Shown here piece by piece: positions 16,290 to 25,114 of a DNA stretch of 28,882 bases. The notes under the pieces are model-generated. The model did not search any database. It was not told the DNA's origin and saw nothing but the letters and a program-made list of their open reading frames with translations. The stretch's first letter is position 1. Every line of letters starts with the position of its first letter. A program made the translations under genes and the position numbers. Origin of the DNA: a virus. Location: positions 1 to 28,882 of IMG/VR virus record IMGVR_UViG_3300025122_000105; one strand, 5' to 3'.

Positions 16290-19200
16290 ATGGCCACTCT
16301 TGATGACATGCTGGAAGAGGAGCGCCGCAAGAAGCGGGGTGCGGCGGTGGTATCTCTCGACGACGCACTAAGAGAGATGCGCGGCAAGCCTGCGGCCGCT
16401 CCACCGGAGCCGGTTGCTGCCGAGCCCGACATCAGGGGCAAGGACTCGTACGTGTATAAGTTCGAGAAGCCAAGCCAGCGCAAGTTTGTGCGCTCGACGA
16501 TGAAGGAGACCAGAAACACGGCGCGAAAGTTGCGAAGGACGCCGCGTGGTGCCGAGCTGCTCGAGGAGGAGCGGGAGCGCGACGAACCTGGTCTTTTCAG
16601 TACGATGACAAAGCCGGTTCTCGACATGCTGACGCTCGGTGAGGTGTCCGCGCCATTCGTTCATGAGATGCTTCAGTCTGGAGACAAGGCGAAGGCCTTC
16701 AGCCGCGCGGTCAACGAGCTAGGCGACAAGCTGCCTGGCCTCGACGTCGAGGCGGGCAAAGAGCATACGGTTTGGACGGACGTCATCAAGCTGACTGAGG
16801 ATCTTACAGGTAGAGGCTTGGGCCACGCGGCCAGGTCTCTTGTGGATCCGGTGACAATGTCCAAGAATCTGATCTCGCTCGCCGGCGTAGGTGACGAGAA
16901 GGCGTTCAAGAAGACGACCACGCAGCAGTTCGACACGCTCGCCCCACTGGCCCTCGGGTTCGTTCTGGACGTTTTTACGGACCCGATTACCTACGCTGGA
17001 GGCCTTATACCGAGCGGTATAGTCAAGGGCGGCCGGGCGCTTAAGTCTGGCCTGAAGGCGATTCCCGGAGTTTCGAGGGAGGTCGCAAGGGCGAAGAAGA
17101 CCCTTGAGCCGGCTTTCGAGGCTATGATGCGCGGCATCGACCTGCTGCCCGAAGGGCATCAGTGGTTTACTCGCTATGGCAAGCTGAAGGAGATGGCACG
17201 CAGGCACGCAAAGGAGCCGCCGACCGAAGGGCTGCCGCCCGTCACACAGGAGGGCATCGACTTCTTCAGGCAACGAGTGGATGAGGCCGAGACGCTGAAG
17301 GAAGTTGGTGTAGACGAGATGTACAGGGCCATAGAGAAGAAGTTCGAGGGCGCCTCGCAGCAGGAAAGGGACATCATCGGTTTGTTCCTGGATCAGTCGA
17401 AGGTCGTCAACCGCGAGATTCGGGCACTCTCCGAGACGCCGGAGGAGGTCAAGGCCCTGGACGGCATCGTCGAGTTTTTGCGCGAGTTTTACACGAAGCG
17501 ATACAAACAGGAGACCGGCGCGAAGATCATGGACGAGGGCACCTTCGCTGCGCACTACTCTCCTGGAATAGCGCCCGTGACGGCAGCGAGCGAGAAGCGG
17601 CTGCTCGGCTACCAGGAGTCTATAGGTGTGGAACCGCTTGGCAAGAGGCTCACGGGTGCGATGGCTCAGGGCCGGCGCCTGATAGGGCAGGGCGAGGTCG
17701 CGCAGTCGCACCGCGCGGTCTACCCGAACATGCAGGCCGCTGTCCTGGCTGGTGAGCGCCGAGAATTGGACGCCGCCCTGATGGCAATGCGCCGTGGCGA
17801 GGTTGGCGTTACGGAATCTATCAACAGGCTCCTGATACAGTCTGTGATCGACAACCCGGCGATAAGCCGGAAGATCGAAGATCCGTCTTTGCTGAGGAAT
17901 AACGCCTTCACTACGCAGATTCTTGAGCAGGGTTACGACATCTGGCGTCCGTTCCGTAAGGGCGAGCACGCCTTCGTCATGCCGGCGCCGATCGTCAAAG
18001 ACCTGGAGCGTATGCAGAAGGGCTTCGAGGATCCAGGCACCTTCATGGAGTGGGTCGGCCTGTTTCGTGCCTTGCAGAACTTGTGGAAGGGATATGCGGT
18101 GTTATCGCCCGGCTTCCACAACCGGAACATGCAGAGCAACATCTTCAACAACGCGGTCGCCGGCGTGACGGATCCAGCCTACTATGGCGACGCCCTGAAG
18201 CTGCAGAGGGGTGAGGGCGGCGTCTCCAAGACGCTCGGCGCGGATTGGGATTTGCCAAATACCGAACTGCTCACGGAGAACGTCCGCCTCTTGGGCGAGG
18301 CGACCGAGGATGGTCGCCTGTTGCTCAAAAAGGGCACGGAGCTTGCCGACAAGGACTTGCGCAGCGTCCTGAAGGTCATGGGAATAGAGACCTCGGGACT
18401 GTTCTCGCGCGACATGGCAACGTCGATGGAGGGGAAGTTGCTCTCAGCCCTGAGCAAGAAGAGAAAGCACAAGGGGCTGTCGACGGGCGTGCCAGAAAAG
18501 CTAGAGGAGGGCATGTTCGCCAGTGCCAAAGATGCCAAGGGCACCCTGACTGATGAGCTTCGCAGCCTACAGGCGGAGAGGGAGGCAATCCTCGGGACCT
18601 TGACGCCGGCGAGGAAGCTGGAGCGCGAGGTAGGCAAGCAGGGCCGGCCATCGTTGGCTGACGAGCTGGACGACATGGGCGGCGCAAACTTCGAAGTGTC
18701 GGGCATTGCAGGAGAGTTTAGGGGGCTGCCGAACCACTACTACATGCAGGGCGTGCTGTCGAAGCAGGGCGGGACGTCAACGGACAAGGTGGTCGACCAC
18801 CTGGCAAAATACCGCCCGGAGTTAGGGATCCAGACCGAGTCGGACCTGGCCAAGGCGCTGCAGGAAGGCGGCGATCGGGTCTTTGCAAAATACTCGGAGC
18901 ACGACCTCGACATCCTGCGGCGCGAGGATGAGCTTGCCAAGCGCATGGGTGGCGTCGGCGACGAACTCGGCCTCCACCAAACCGAAGACCTCGAGGGAGA
19001 GCTGCTCCTCGTAAACGATCAAATCGGCGACCTGAAGCGGAGCATCGATGAGGCCGACGTGCCGATACAGCAGGGAATGGCGGAGGCCTTGCTTGAGGCC
19101 GAACCGAAGGCGATGCAGGGGTTCATCCGGAGGACCTTCGGGCAGGAAGGCACGGTTATGAACCTGAACAGGTGGTACGGCAAGCAGGTGGAGAACAACG

Positions 19201-19964
19201 CCCGCATGGGTCACGCCCTATATCAGATAGATCAAGGCCTAAGTGCCAGCGAGGTGCGCGAGAAGATCATCACGTACAACTTCGACTATGGCAACCTGAC
19301 GCCGACGGAGAAGGAGGTCTTTAAGACGGTAATGCCCTTCTATGCGTGGATGCGGTTCAACGTCCCGCTGCAGGTCAAGTCGCTGTTGAGCAATCCGGTG
19401 CGTTACGCTCGCGTGCCGAAGGCTTTCAACGCACTGGAGGCGTCAAGCCCGGAGTATGACAACATCACACTGCCGGACTACTTCCAGGAGCTAGATGCCA
19501 GGCGGACGCCATTCCGCACCGCAGAGGACAAGCCGGTATATTGGAATCCGAACTTGCCGTACCAGGATCTGAACCGGGTGAACTGGCGCGACATCGCAGG
19601 CGGCTTTACGCCGTTGCTCCGTGTGCCGGTCGAGACGATGATGGGTGCCGAGGGCCGAGGTTTCTCGATCTTCCTGGGCCGCGAACACGAGCGGTATCCA
19701 GGGGAGGGGAGCCGCGTGCTGCCCTTCGTAAGTCGGAAGTGGGAAGCCGCCGCCGAGGGGCTCATACCGCCTCTAGGCAAGGCGTTCAGGATGATTCATA
19801 GGGCCAAGCAGGGCGACATATGGCCTCAGCTCTCAACAGAACTTGGCGGCGTAAAGCTGACGACTGTGCATCCGGAGCGCACGAAGATGACGAAGGAGCG
19901 GAAGCTGCGCGATGCGGGGCGTCGGGCCGTAAAACGGCAGAAGGAAGAGGCACTCAAGCAGTAG
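16290..19964 (+). CDS. Giant internal virion / polyvalent-type protein
   Basis: This is the largest gene here (1,224 residues), eight bases after the preceding stop. It is mainly helical. A region around residues 575-630 (FVMPAPIVKDLERM, LWKGYAVLSPGFHNRNMQSN) and one around 1005-1040 (LTPTEKEVFKTVMPFYAWMR, FNVPLQVKSLLSNPVRY) match two conserved blocks I know from large phage and mobile-element polyvalent or internal virion proteins. The first block suggests membrane or partner interaction and the second lies near a conserved C-terminal core. No lysozyme or protease catalytic motif is evident to me. It likely is ejected with DNA into the host. The stop codon is one base from the convergent HNH gene. 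Confidence 0.65.
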   Translation: MATLDDMLEEERRKKRGAAVVSLDDALREMRGKPAAAPPEPVAAEPDIRGKDSYVYKFEKPSQRKFVRSTMKETRNTARKLRRTPRGAELLEEERERDEPGLFSTMTKPVLDMLTLGEVSAPFVHEMLQSGDKAKAFSRAVNELGDKLPGLDVEAGKEHTVWTDVIKLTEDLTGRGLGHAARSLVDPVTMSKNLISLAGVGDEKAFKKTTTQQFDTLAPLALGFVLDVFTDPITYAGGLIPSGIVKGGRALKSGLKAIPGVSREVARAKKTLEPAFEAMMRGIDLLPEGHQWFTRYGKLKEMARRHAKEPPTEGLPPVTQEGIDFFRQRVDEAETLKEVGVDEMYRAIEKKFEGASQQERDIIGLFLDQSKVVNREIRALSETPEEVKALDGIVEFLREFYTKRYKQETGAKIMDEGTFAAHYSPGIAPVTAASEKRLLGYQESIGVEPLGKRLTGAMAQGRRLIGQGEVAQSHRAVYPNMQAAVLAGERRELDAALMAMRRGEVGVTESINRLLIQSVIDNPAISRKIEDPSLLRNNAFTTQILEQGYDIWRPFRKGEHAFVMPAPIVKDLERMQKGFEDPGTFMEWVGLFRALQNLWKGYAVLSPGFHNRNMQSNIFNNAVAGVTDPAYYGDALKLQRGEGGVSKTLGADWDLPNTELLTENVRLLGEATEDGRLLLKKGTELADKDLRSVLKVMGIETSGLFSRDMATSMEGKLLSALSKKRKHKGLSTGVPEKLEEGMFASAKDAKGTLTDELRSLQAEREAILGTLTPARKLEREVGKQGRPSLADELDDMGGANFEVSGIAGEFRGLPNHYYMQGVLSKQGGTSTDKVVDHLAKYRPELGIQTESDLAKALQEGGDRVFAKYSEHDLDILRREDELAKRMGGVGDELGLHQTEDLEGELLLVNDQIGDLKRSIDEADVPIQQGMAEALLEAEPKAMQGFIRRTFGQEGTVMNLNRWYGKQVENNARMGHALYQIDQGLSASEVREKIITYNFDYGNLTPTEKEVFKTVMPFYAWMRFNVPLQVKSLLSNPVRYARVPKAFNALEASSPEYDNITLPDYFQELDARRTPFRTAEDKPVYWNPNLPYQDLNRVNWRDIAGGFTPLLRVPVETMMGAEGRGFSIFLGREHERYPGEGSRVLPFVSRKWEAAAEGLIPPLGKAFRMIHRAKQGDIWPQLSTELGGVKLTTVHPERTKMTKERKLRDAGRRAVKRQKEEALKQ

Positions 19965-19965
19965 G

Positions 19966-20853
19966 TTAGAACAGCGCCGCCTGCGGCATGTCGGGGCGGT
20001 GCTCCGAGATCCTAACACCCTTGGAACCGTTACAGGAAGCACACAAAGGCTGGATGTTTTCAATGAAATCGGATCCTCCACGAGACAGCGGCACCACATG
20101 GTCGGGGCTCAACTTGATCTCAGGCTCCTTCTCGCCGCAAGCCAAACAGGTGAAACCGTAATGCTCCTTCAGGGCATTCCATTCTTCGAGAGTGAAAGAA
20201 CCAGGGGCGTTGCGCTTGCGGGATCTGCGCTTCCAGCAATTTGCGTAGACCTTGTCTCGGTTTTCGAGTTTCCACTTCTTGCTTACCGCGTTCAGGCGGC
20301 CTTTGTTCTTCTCGCGGTAGGCGCGGGCTTTCTCTCTGAGTATGTCCTTGTTCTTGGCTGCGTACTCACGGTGATATTCGGCAGTGCGTTCTTTGTGGCC
20401 TGGCCGTGCACGGTATTCTCTGGCTTTCTGCATATAGTGTTCAAGGTTTTCGTCGTAATAGGAGCGCGAGCACTGCTTGCAACGGGGCGAGTATCCATCT
20501 TTTCGTTTCTTGTCTTTGGTAAACTGGTCGATCGGCTTCGTCTCTTTGCATCTGCTGCAATGCTTCTCGGTAAGCGTTGGATTCGGCTCGTGCGAGAGCA
20601 CGGTCTCCGTGCACTTGCGGCACTTGCCCGTTCCGTTCGGCAGAACCATGTGTTTTCGGAAGGCATTGCCGAGCTTCTCCTCCCCGCACAGGATGCACGT
20701 CCTGCGCAATCGGACTTTCGGCGGCGGCTTTCGGGCATCCCGGTAGGCCTTCAGGCAGACTTTGCACCAGGGCCACAACCCGTCGGACCGGCTACGATCT
20801 TTAGCAAAGGCCTCAAGCGGCTTCTCGGTTTCGCATCGCTTGCAGAGCTTCAC
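19966..20853 (-). CDS. HNH homing-type endonuclease with zinc-ribbon repeats
   Basis: This 295-residue gene is the only convincing one on the minus strand. The GTG start has AAAGGAGGT at 20859-20867, six bases away. Three N-terminal CxxC...CxxC zinc-ribbon repeats (CKRC/CKVC, CILC/CRKC, CSRC/CKQC; residues about 4-127) are followed by a Lys/Arg-rich helical linker and a C-terminal HNH domain: CLACGEKEP, SPDHVVPLSRGGSD, NIQPLCASCNGSKG. The family nicks or cuts double-stranded DNA. It sits between two virion genes, convergent with one and divergent from the other, which is typical of a free-standing homing endonuclease invading a phage late region. It carries its own promoter. The flanking genes look intact. 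Confidence 0.88.
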   Translation of the reverse strand: MKLCKRCETEKPLEAFAKDRSRSDGLWPWCKVCLKAYRDARKPPPKVRLRRTCILCGEEKLGNAFRKHMVLPNGTGKCRKCTETVLSHEPNPTLTEKHCSRCKETKPIDQFTKDKKRKDGYSPRCKQCSRSYYDENLEHYMQKAREYRARPGHKERTAEYHREYAAKNKDILREKARAYREKNKGRLNAVSKKWKLENRDKVYANCWKRRSRKRNAPGSFTLEEWNALKEHYGFTCLACGEKEPEIKLSPDHVVPLSRGGSDFIENIQPLCASCNGSKGVRISEHRPDMPQAALF

Positions 20854-20879
20854 AGGCCACCTCCTTTAGGATTAGTTGT

Positions 20880-20908
20880 AACATAGACAGCAATTGTAAC
20901 CTTGTCAA
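20880..20908 (-). promoter_or_regulatory. Sigma-70-like promoter for the HNH endonuclease
   Basis: Read on the minus strand, TTGACA (20908-20903) and TATGTT (20885-20880) are separated by exactly 17 bases. The -35 is a perfect consensus and the -10 matches four of six. It points at the endonuclease start, about 27 bases beyond the -10, with a strong AAAGGAGGT between. The -35 box lies inside the leader of the plus-strand tail-fibre gene, 11 bases before its ATG, so the two elements are interleaved. Confidence 0.75.
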
Positions 20909-20918
20909 GGGGTGAGTC

Positions 20919-23003
20919 ATGGGCACCGTTGAGCAAACTATTACCTTTGTAGTCGACCTTGTTCCGACAGCCGCAGATTGGGCCAACCAGTTTTCGAGTT
21001 TGTATAATCTGGTCAACGGCCAGATTGACAAGGCGAATGTAGACTCGTCCTCGTCGGACGGCATCGTGACGATGGATGAGGCCCAGACGATCACGGGCGC
21101 CAAGACGCTGACGGGGGCGTTGGTAGCCAACGGCGGCGCCGTCTTCAACGAGGGCTCTGCCGACGTCGACTTCCGGATCGAGACGAATGCCATTTCGAAC
21201 GGCTTCATTGTTGACGGCGGCCTGGACGTATTCGCGTTCGGCGCTGCTGCTGCTGACGATCAGTTTGTGACTATCTCCCCGCCGGCGGCTACGCATACGG
21301 CAACGACAAATACGTACAACCTACAGGTCGGCTCGGGTGGAGCGCAGACGATACCTACGGGCACGACGACGTATGTAGGCACGGTGAACCTCGATGAGCC
21401 GAACATCACGGCGACGGGCACGGTAACGAATGCATTCACTCTGCGCATTGCGGGGGCGCCGACGGAGGGGAGCAACAACTACGCCCTGTGGGTCGATGCC
21501 GGCGCCACGCAGCTTGACGGCGCGGTCACTGCAGGCAGCACGCTGACGGTTGGTGGCGTCCTGTCTGTCGACGACACGACGGAAACGACTTCAGGCACGA
21601 CAGGTTCCATACATACCGATGGAGGCCTGGGTGTCGCCAAGGATATATACCTGGGCGACGATCTCTTCATAGCCACGGGTGCCGTGTTCAATTGGGACGG
21701 CGGCGACGTTACTCTCACTCATTCGGCGAACACGCTGACGCTGGGTGGCGGGAACATGGCTTTCGGGACCGGAACTCTGACTGTCGCGGCACTTTTGGCG
21801 AACTCGGATAATTCTGGCGCCCTCGGCGCGTCCGGTACCGCCTTCTCCGATCTCTTTTTGGCTGATGGTGGAGTCATCAACTGGAATGCGGGCAACGCAA
21901 CGCTGACACACACGGCCGGAACGCTGACGTTCAACGGCGACTTCGTTGCGACGGACGTGGACGCCATTATTGGCAGCAACACGCCAGCCGCGCTGACTTG
22001 CACTACGTTCACGAGCACAGGTATCGACGATAACGCTACGGGCGAGATTTTGCAGATCACGGACAGCGGCGCGACGGTAGCGGGCGATTTCTCCGCCACC
22101 GATCTTGACGGCATCCTGGGGTCGAACACTGCCGCAGCGGCCACGGTGACGACGCTGACGGCCAGCGGCATCGTGTCTGTGGATGACACCACCGATTCCA
22201 CCAGCACGACAACGGGATCTATACACACAGATGGCGGAGTCGGCATTGCCAAAGATTTGATTCTTGGTGCCACCTCGACAATATTTGTCGGCGACACGGA
22301 GAATGCTCGTCAGGCCGTCGGTATAACGATTCAGCAGGGCACGAACGATGATGAGGCACTCGCCCTCAAGAGCAGTGATGTGGTACATGTAGTTACGGGT
22401 GTAGCTGAATCCGACACCTACGGCGTGCTGTCCAAAGCATCTGCGACTGCCGGGGGATTGCAGATCACGGGACTTCGTGACGGCGATGACAACCCGTGGG
22501 CTGCCGTCACGATCCGTGGAATACTGGATGAGGCGGCGGCGGATACTACCAAGTCAACGGGCGGCTTTGGGGTCATCCAATGCCTGTCATACCTGGAGAG
22601 CGGCAATAGCGTCGGCTTGTGCGGCGCCGATGAAAATCTGTTCTCGATCTCCAATGGCGGCACCACCAGATTCATCTTCGACGCCGAAGGGTCGGGCCAT
22701 GCTGATGTGGCATGGACAACTTACGACGCAGAAGATGATTTCCAGATCGTCAAGGACGTTGAAGCCCACTTCGTGCCGGAACTCTTTGGTGAAGCTGTCA
22801 AGTACAAGGCGAAAGACCTCGAACGCCTGGGATTGTTCCACGACATACGGCGTGAGCCCGATGGCAAGATGCGAGGCATGATGAACTGGACGCGAATGTC
22901 GATGTTCCACCATGGTACATTGCACAAGGTAATAAGGGCACTGGAAGACGCATACGCAGAGATCGGGCAACTCAAGAGTAGACTTCAACTGATTGGAGCG
23001 TGA
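20919..23003 (+). CDS. Tail fibre with internal repeats
   Basis: The 694-residue protein has AAGGGGTGAG before its ATG. It is rich in Thr, Gly, Ala, Asp and Asn with many short strands, as expected for a trimeric fibre. Internal repeats include VDDTT(E/D)(T/S)TS-TTGSIHTDGG with (L/V)G(V/I)AKD, twice; the N-W-x-x-G-(D/N)-x-TLTH motif, twice; and (I/L)GSNT-x-AA, twice. This Thr/Ser-rich, GG(V/L)G-(I/V)AKxL repeat is common in phage tail fibres. A coiled-coil end (TLHKVIRALEDAYAEIGQLK) follows an alpha/beta receptor-side region (residues about 555-670). It probably recognises the host. The N-terminal 60 residues would attach to the tail. The HNH gene just upstream interrupts the late-gene order. 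Confidence 0.75.
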   Translation: MGTVEQTITFVVDLVPTAADWANQFSSLYNLVNGQIDKANVDSSSSDGIVTMDEAQTITGAKTLTGALVANGGAVFNEGSADVDFRIETNAISNGFIVDGGLDVFAFGAAAADDQFVTISPPAATHTATTNTYNLQVGSGGAQTIPTGTTTYVGTVNLDEPNITATGTVTNAFTLRIAGAPTEGSNNYALWVDAGATQLDGAVTAGSTLTVGGVLSVDDTTETTSGTTGSIHTDGGLGVAKDIYLGDDLFIATGAVFNWDGGDVTLTHSANTLTLGGGNMAFGTGTLTVAALLANSDNSGALGASGTAFSDLFLADGGVINWNAGNATLTHTAGTLTFNGDFVATDVDAIIGSNTPAALTCTTFTSTGIDDNATGEILQITDSGATVAGDFSATDLDGILGSNTAAAATVTTLTASGIVSVDDTTDSTSTTTGSIHTDGGVGIAKDLILGATSTIFVGDTENARQAVGITIQQGTNDDEALALKSSDVVHVVTGVAESDTYGVLSKASATAGGLQITGLRDGDDNPWAAVTIRGILDEAAADTTKSTGGFGVIQCLSYLESGNSVGLCGADENLFSISNGGTTRFIFDAEGSGHADVAWTTYDAEDDFQIVKDVEAHFVPELFGEAVKYKAKDLERLGLFHDIRREPDGKMRGMMNWTRMSMFHHGTLHKVIRALEDAYAEIGQLKSRLQLIGA
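21560..22265 (+). repeat. Divergent internal repeats in the tail-fibre gene
   Basis: Two related segments, about 21567-21655 and 22177-22265, encode the VDDTT...GSIHTDGG module described for the fibre. Between them lie two N-W-x-x-G TLTH units and two (I/L)GSNT units. Repeats differ at many bases, so this is old duplication of fibre shaft modules rather than a fresh copy. Confidence 0.6.
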
Positions 23004-23004
23004 A

Positions 23005-23271
23005 ATGGCAACGGTAGCGAACCTTAAGGCCGCTCTTTCCAGCGGCAGCAACATCTTCAACGACGGCCATACCGTAGGTTCTGGCGCTGTGGCTCGGGTC
23101 CAGGCGTGGTTCGAGTCAGACTATGCCGAGCAGCTTGACGGTGCCAGCATGTCGCCCGATGATCTGTCGGCGTGGCTGTGGCGTCAGCTTGCGGGCAAGG
23201 TTCTCAACTACGAGCGCAGGGTCGAAGAGAACGCGATAGACGACCCCGACGAACTGGAGGACACGCCGTAA
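23005..23271 (+). CDS. Small hypothetical protein after the tail fibre
   Basis: ATG 23005 follows the fibre stop by one base and has GGAG upstream; a TTG at 22993 is possible but less likely. The 88-residue protein is helical, with SMSPDDLSAWLWRQLAGKVLNYERRVEENA and an acidic end. It contains no membrane segment. It may be a fibre assembly or attachment partner, since fibre chaperones are often encoded directly downstream of fibre genes, but no family is recognised. Confidence 0.6.
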   Translation: MATVANLKAALSSGSNIFNDGHTVGSGAVARVQAWFESDYAEQLDGASMSPDDLSAWLWRQLAGKVLNYERRVEENAIDDPDELEDTP

Positions 23272-23282
23272 GGAGGGCGCAC

Positions 23283-23477
23283 ATGGAAGCCGAGACGCTG
23301 AAGAAGATGATTGCGGAGCTGAAGGGCCGGGCGGAGCAGAGGTCCAGTTTTCTGCAGAGCAACGACGCGCAGTTGCAGGCCCTGCTGAATAAGGCGGCGG
23401 CCTACGAGGAGTGGTGCGCGGACCTGGAGGGCGACGGCAAGCCAGACAAGCCAGAGGAACCGAAAAAAGGAGCATAG
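23283..23477 (+). CDS. Small coiled-coil protein
   Basis: The 64-residue protein has the GGAGGGCGCA motif two bases before its ATG. It is one amphipathic, Leu/Glu/Gln-rich helix (ETLKKMIAELKGRAEQRSSF...LQALLNKAAAYEEW) followed by a Lys/Pro/Glu tail. It resembles small coiled-coil accessory proteins of lysis or tail operons in shape only. No function can be assigned. The previous and next genes are one to twelve bases away, so it belongs to the same operon. Confidence 0.6.
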   Translation: MEAETLKKMIAELKGRAEQRSSFLQSNDAQLQALLNKAAAYEEWCADLEGDGKPDKPEEPKKGA

Positions 23478-23478
23478 C

Positions 23479-23676
23479 ATGCTCGGGATACTGAAGAAGC
23501 TGAAGCGGATCTTCACGTTCGGCAAGGACATTGCTGAGGCCGTGCAGGCGTGGCAGGCGGTGGCGGCGGAGGCTGACGACCTGGCGCGGCGGTATAGCGA
23601 CCTGCCCGATGACGTGCAGGCGTTTTTCAAGGCGGTCCGCCGGGCCTTTGACGAGACCAAGGACATCGTGACGTAG
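23479..23676 (+). CDS. Small amphipathic protein
   Basis: The 65-residue protein starts at an ATG with an AAAAAAGGAG leader. The sequence begins MLGILKKLKRIFTFGKDIAE, a basic amphipathic helix that could lie on a membrane, and continues as helices with VQAWQAVAAEADDLARRYSDL. No transmembrane segment is long enough. In this location (before two membrane proteins) an involvement in host lysis is possible but not shown. Confidence 0.58.
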   Translation: MLGILKKLKRIFTFGKDIAEAVQAWQAVAAEADDLARRYSDLPDDVQAFFKAVRRAFDETKDIVT

Positions 23677-23693
23677 GGTCATGAGGTGAGACC

Positions 23694-24098
23694 ATGGCTC
23701 CCGAGAACTGCGGGGCACGTATCACGCATCATTTGCGGCGAGTAGGGGAGGCGACCACCGTGTCCAAACGAGACTTTGTTACGTACCTGATCACGGCTTG
23801 CCTGACCGCCGTATCCGCGTTCGGAGCCGTGCAATTCAGTATTGGTCGCCTTGAGGCTCGGGTCGAGCAGAACACTGAAAACGTCATGAAACTTGACCTC
23901 GAAGCGCTCCGCCACAGAGAACGTGCTGGACATCCACCGATAACCGAGCGCGTCAATGCGGTTTGGGGCGACGTCAAGGTGATGAAGGCTTCGTGGCTTG
24001 ACGACGATGATGTGCAGCGGCTACGCACCGAAATTACATATCTGCGCACGGCGGTTGTGGACCTGAAGGTCGAGATGGCGAAACTCAACAGCCGGTGA
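23694..24098 (+). CDS. Membrane protein with coiled coil, possible dual-start holin/antiholin-like protein
   Basis: The 134-residue frame has ATG 23694 with GAGGTGAG upstream, and a GTG at 23760 with GGGGAGG seven bases before it. The shorter form starts MSKRDFVTYLITACLTAVSA, so both forms keep the single membrane helix (residues about 28-48 of the long form). A coiled coil with RLEARVEQNTENVMKLDLEA and a terminal helix follow. Two ribosome-binding sites in front of one membrane protein recall the holin/antiholin pairs of some phages, though the membrane segment is single and the tail long. XhlA-like or spanin-like function is an alternative. The call is contextual. Confidence 0.58.
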   Translation: MAPENCGARITHHLRRVGEATTVSKRDFVTYLITACLTAVSAFGAVQFSIGRLEARVEQNTENVMKLDLEALRHRERAGHPPITERVNAVWGDVKVMKASWLDDDDVQRLRTEITYLRTAVVDLKVEMAKLNSR

Positions 24099-24102
24099 GG
24101 TA

Positions 24103-24492
24103 ATGAAAAGGCCCCTTGACATACCGAACAACATAAAGTCGGCGGAGGCCCTGCGCGAGGACCTGGCAGAGGCCCGGGCGGAGCTGAAGCGCAAGGAGGA
24201 TACGATAGCCGAGATGCTGGACCGCAACGTCCACGTATCCCGGCAACTCGAGCACACCAAGCGTGTGATTGTGCCGAAGAAGAAGAAGGGGCAGGTCGAC
24301 GAGCTAGGGTGGCGGTATATCAAGAAGCAGATACAGTATCAGATGATCGCCAACTTGCTGACGATGCCGGCAATGTTGATTGCCGCCGTGCAAACGGGGC
24401 AGTACACGCATTTCCTACTGGCGCAGGCACTGCTGAATGCGGTGATACCGCCCGTACAGGTCTGGGCTCAAAAGCGGGCAGAGGTACATTAG
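24103..24492 (+). CDS. Membrane protein with N-terminal coiled coil, lysis-region protein
   Basis: The 129-residue protein starts with a coiled-coil-like helix (residues 12-52), then a basic patch VPKKKKGQ, then two hydrophobic segments at about 81-98 and 102-121, and ends RAEVH. The order of coil, basic patch and membrane hairpin suggests an inner-membrane protein with a cytoplasmic coil. Together with the upstream membrane protein and the downstream DUF5675 protein it forms a likely lysis cassette. It could be a holin or a spanin component; neither is proven. Confidence 0.58.
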   Translation: MKRPLDIPNNIKSAEALREDLAEARAELKRKEDTIAEMLDRNVHVSRQLEHTKRVIVPKKKKGQVDELGWRYIKKQIQYQMIANLLTMPAMLIAAVQTGQYTHFLLAQALLNAVIPPVQVWAQKRAEVH

Positions 24493-24493
24493 C

Positions 24494-24943
24494 ATGCTAC
24501 TCCATCTGATGCGGTTGTCGTCAACGGAGCAATCGACGGTAGGCGCCCTGTACCTCGACGGCGTGTTCGCCTGCTGGACGCTGGAGGATCCGTGGCGGGC
24601 GGAAAAAATTGCCGCCGAGACCCGGATACACCCGGGGCTTTACGACCTGAAGCTGCGCGTGGAGGGCGGCCTACACCTCAAGTATCTCGATCGATACGGC
24701 GATATGCACCGCGGCATGATCTGGCTCCAGGACACGCCGGAGTTCCAGTGGGTATACCTCCATACGGGTGTAAATGTTCGGCACACGGAGGGGTGCGTCC
24801 TCGTCGCGGATACGGCACACCAAAATGTCACGCAGGACGGCCTGATAGCGTCCTCGCGCAAGGCCTATCGTCGGATCTACCCCCCGATCGCCGAGGCCAT
24901 AGGTTCGGAGGGCGCCGCTATACGGATCTCTGACATCGCGTAG
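24494..24943 (+). CDS. DUF5675 family protein, possible lysis-related cell-wall protein
   Basis: The 149-residue protein begins LMRLSSTEQSTVGALYLDGV and continues CWTLEDP and TRIHPGLYDL, the usual opening of DUF5675 proteins of phages. It keeps the H...x(10)...G-C pattern at His90 and Cys101 (YLHTGVNV and TEGCVLVAD), which recalls the His/Cys arrangement of YkuD-type L,D-transpeptidases. Because it closes a cluster of small membrane proteins at the end of the late operon, a peptidoglycan-directed role is plausible, but DUF5675 has no function I can cite with certainty. Full length appears intact. Confidence 0.68.
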   Translation: MLLHLMRLSSTEQSTVGALYLDGVFACWTLEDPWRAEKIAAETRIHPGLYDLKLRVEGGLHLKYLDRYGDMHRGMIWLQDTPEFQWVYLHTGVNVRHTEGCVLVADTAHQNVTQDGLIASSRKAYRRIYPPIAEAIGSEGAAIRISDIA

Positions 24944-25048
24944 GAGGCCCTTAAACGGCCTATCTTTCTGGACGACCTGGTGGTGGCTCGGGCGGAGATC
25001 GCCTGTTTTACCCGCCACAGGGCGCCCTGGAAGCCCTGGACGCTGCGT

Positions 25049-25083
25049 TCCTGGCATCTGCTACGGTGCCGGGACCTTTTTTT
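25049..25083 (+). terminator. Intrinsic terminator at the end of the late operon
   Basis: TCCTGGCAT (25049-25057) pairs with GTGCCGGGA (25066-25074) as a nine-base-pair stem with two G-U pairs and an eight-base loop. After two C bases comes a run of seven Ts (25077-25083). It lies 106 bases after the DUF5675 stop and 31 bases before the -35 of the next promoter. A smaller stem, AGGCC/GGCCT at 24945-24961, follows the stop codon but lacks a T-run. I see no gene between 24944 and 25114. Confidence 0.78.
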
Positions 25084-25114
25084 GCCCGGAAGCCTTGTAT
25101 TGTGCAATCAGGTC

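Noticed and set aside
24116-24145. TTGACA as a promoter inside the membrane-protein gene
   Set aside because: The position 17 bases downstream reads TCGGCG; no -10 element is present.
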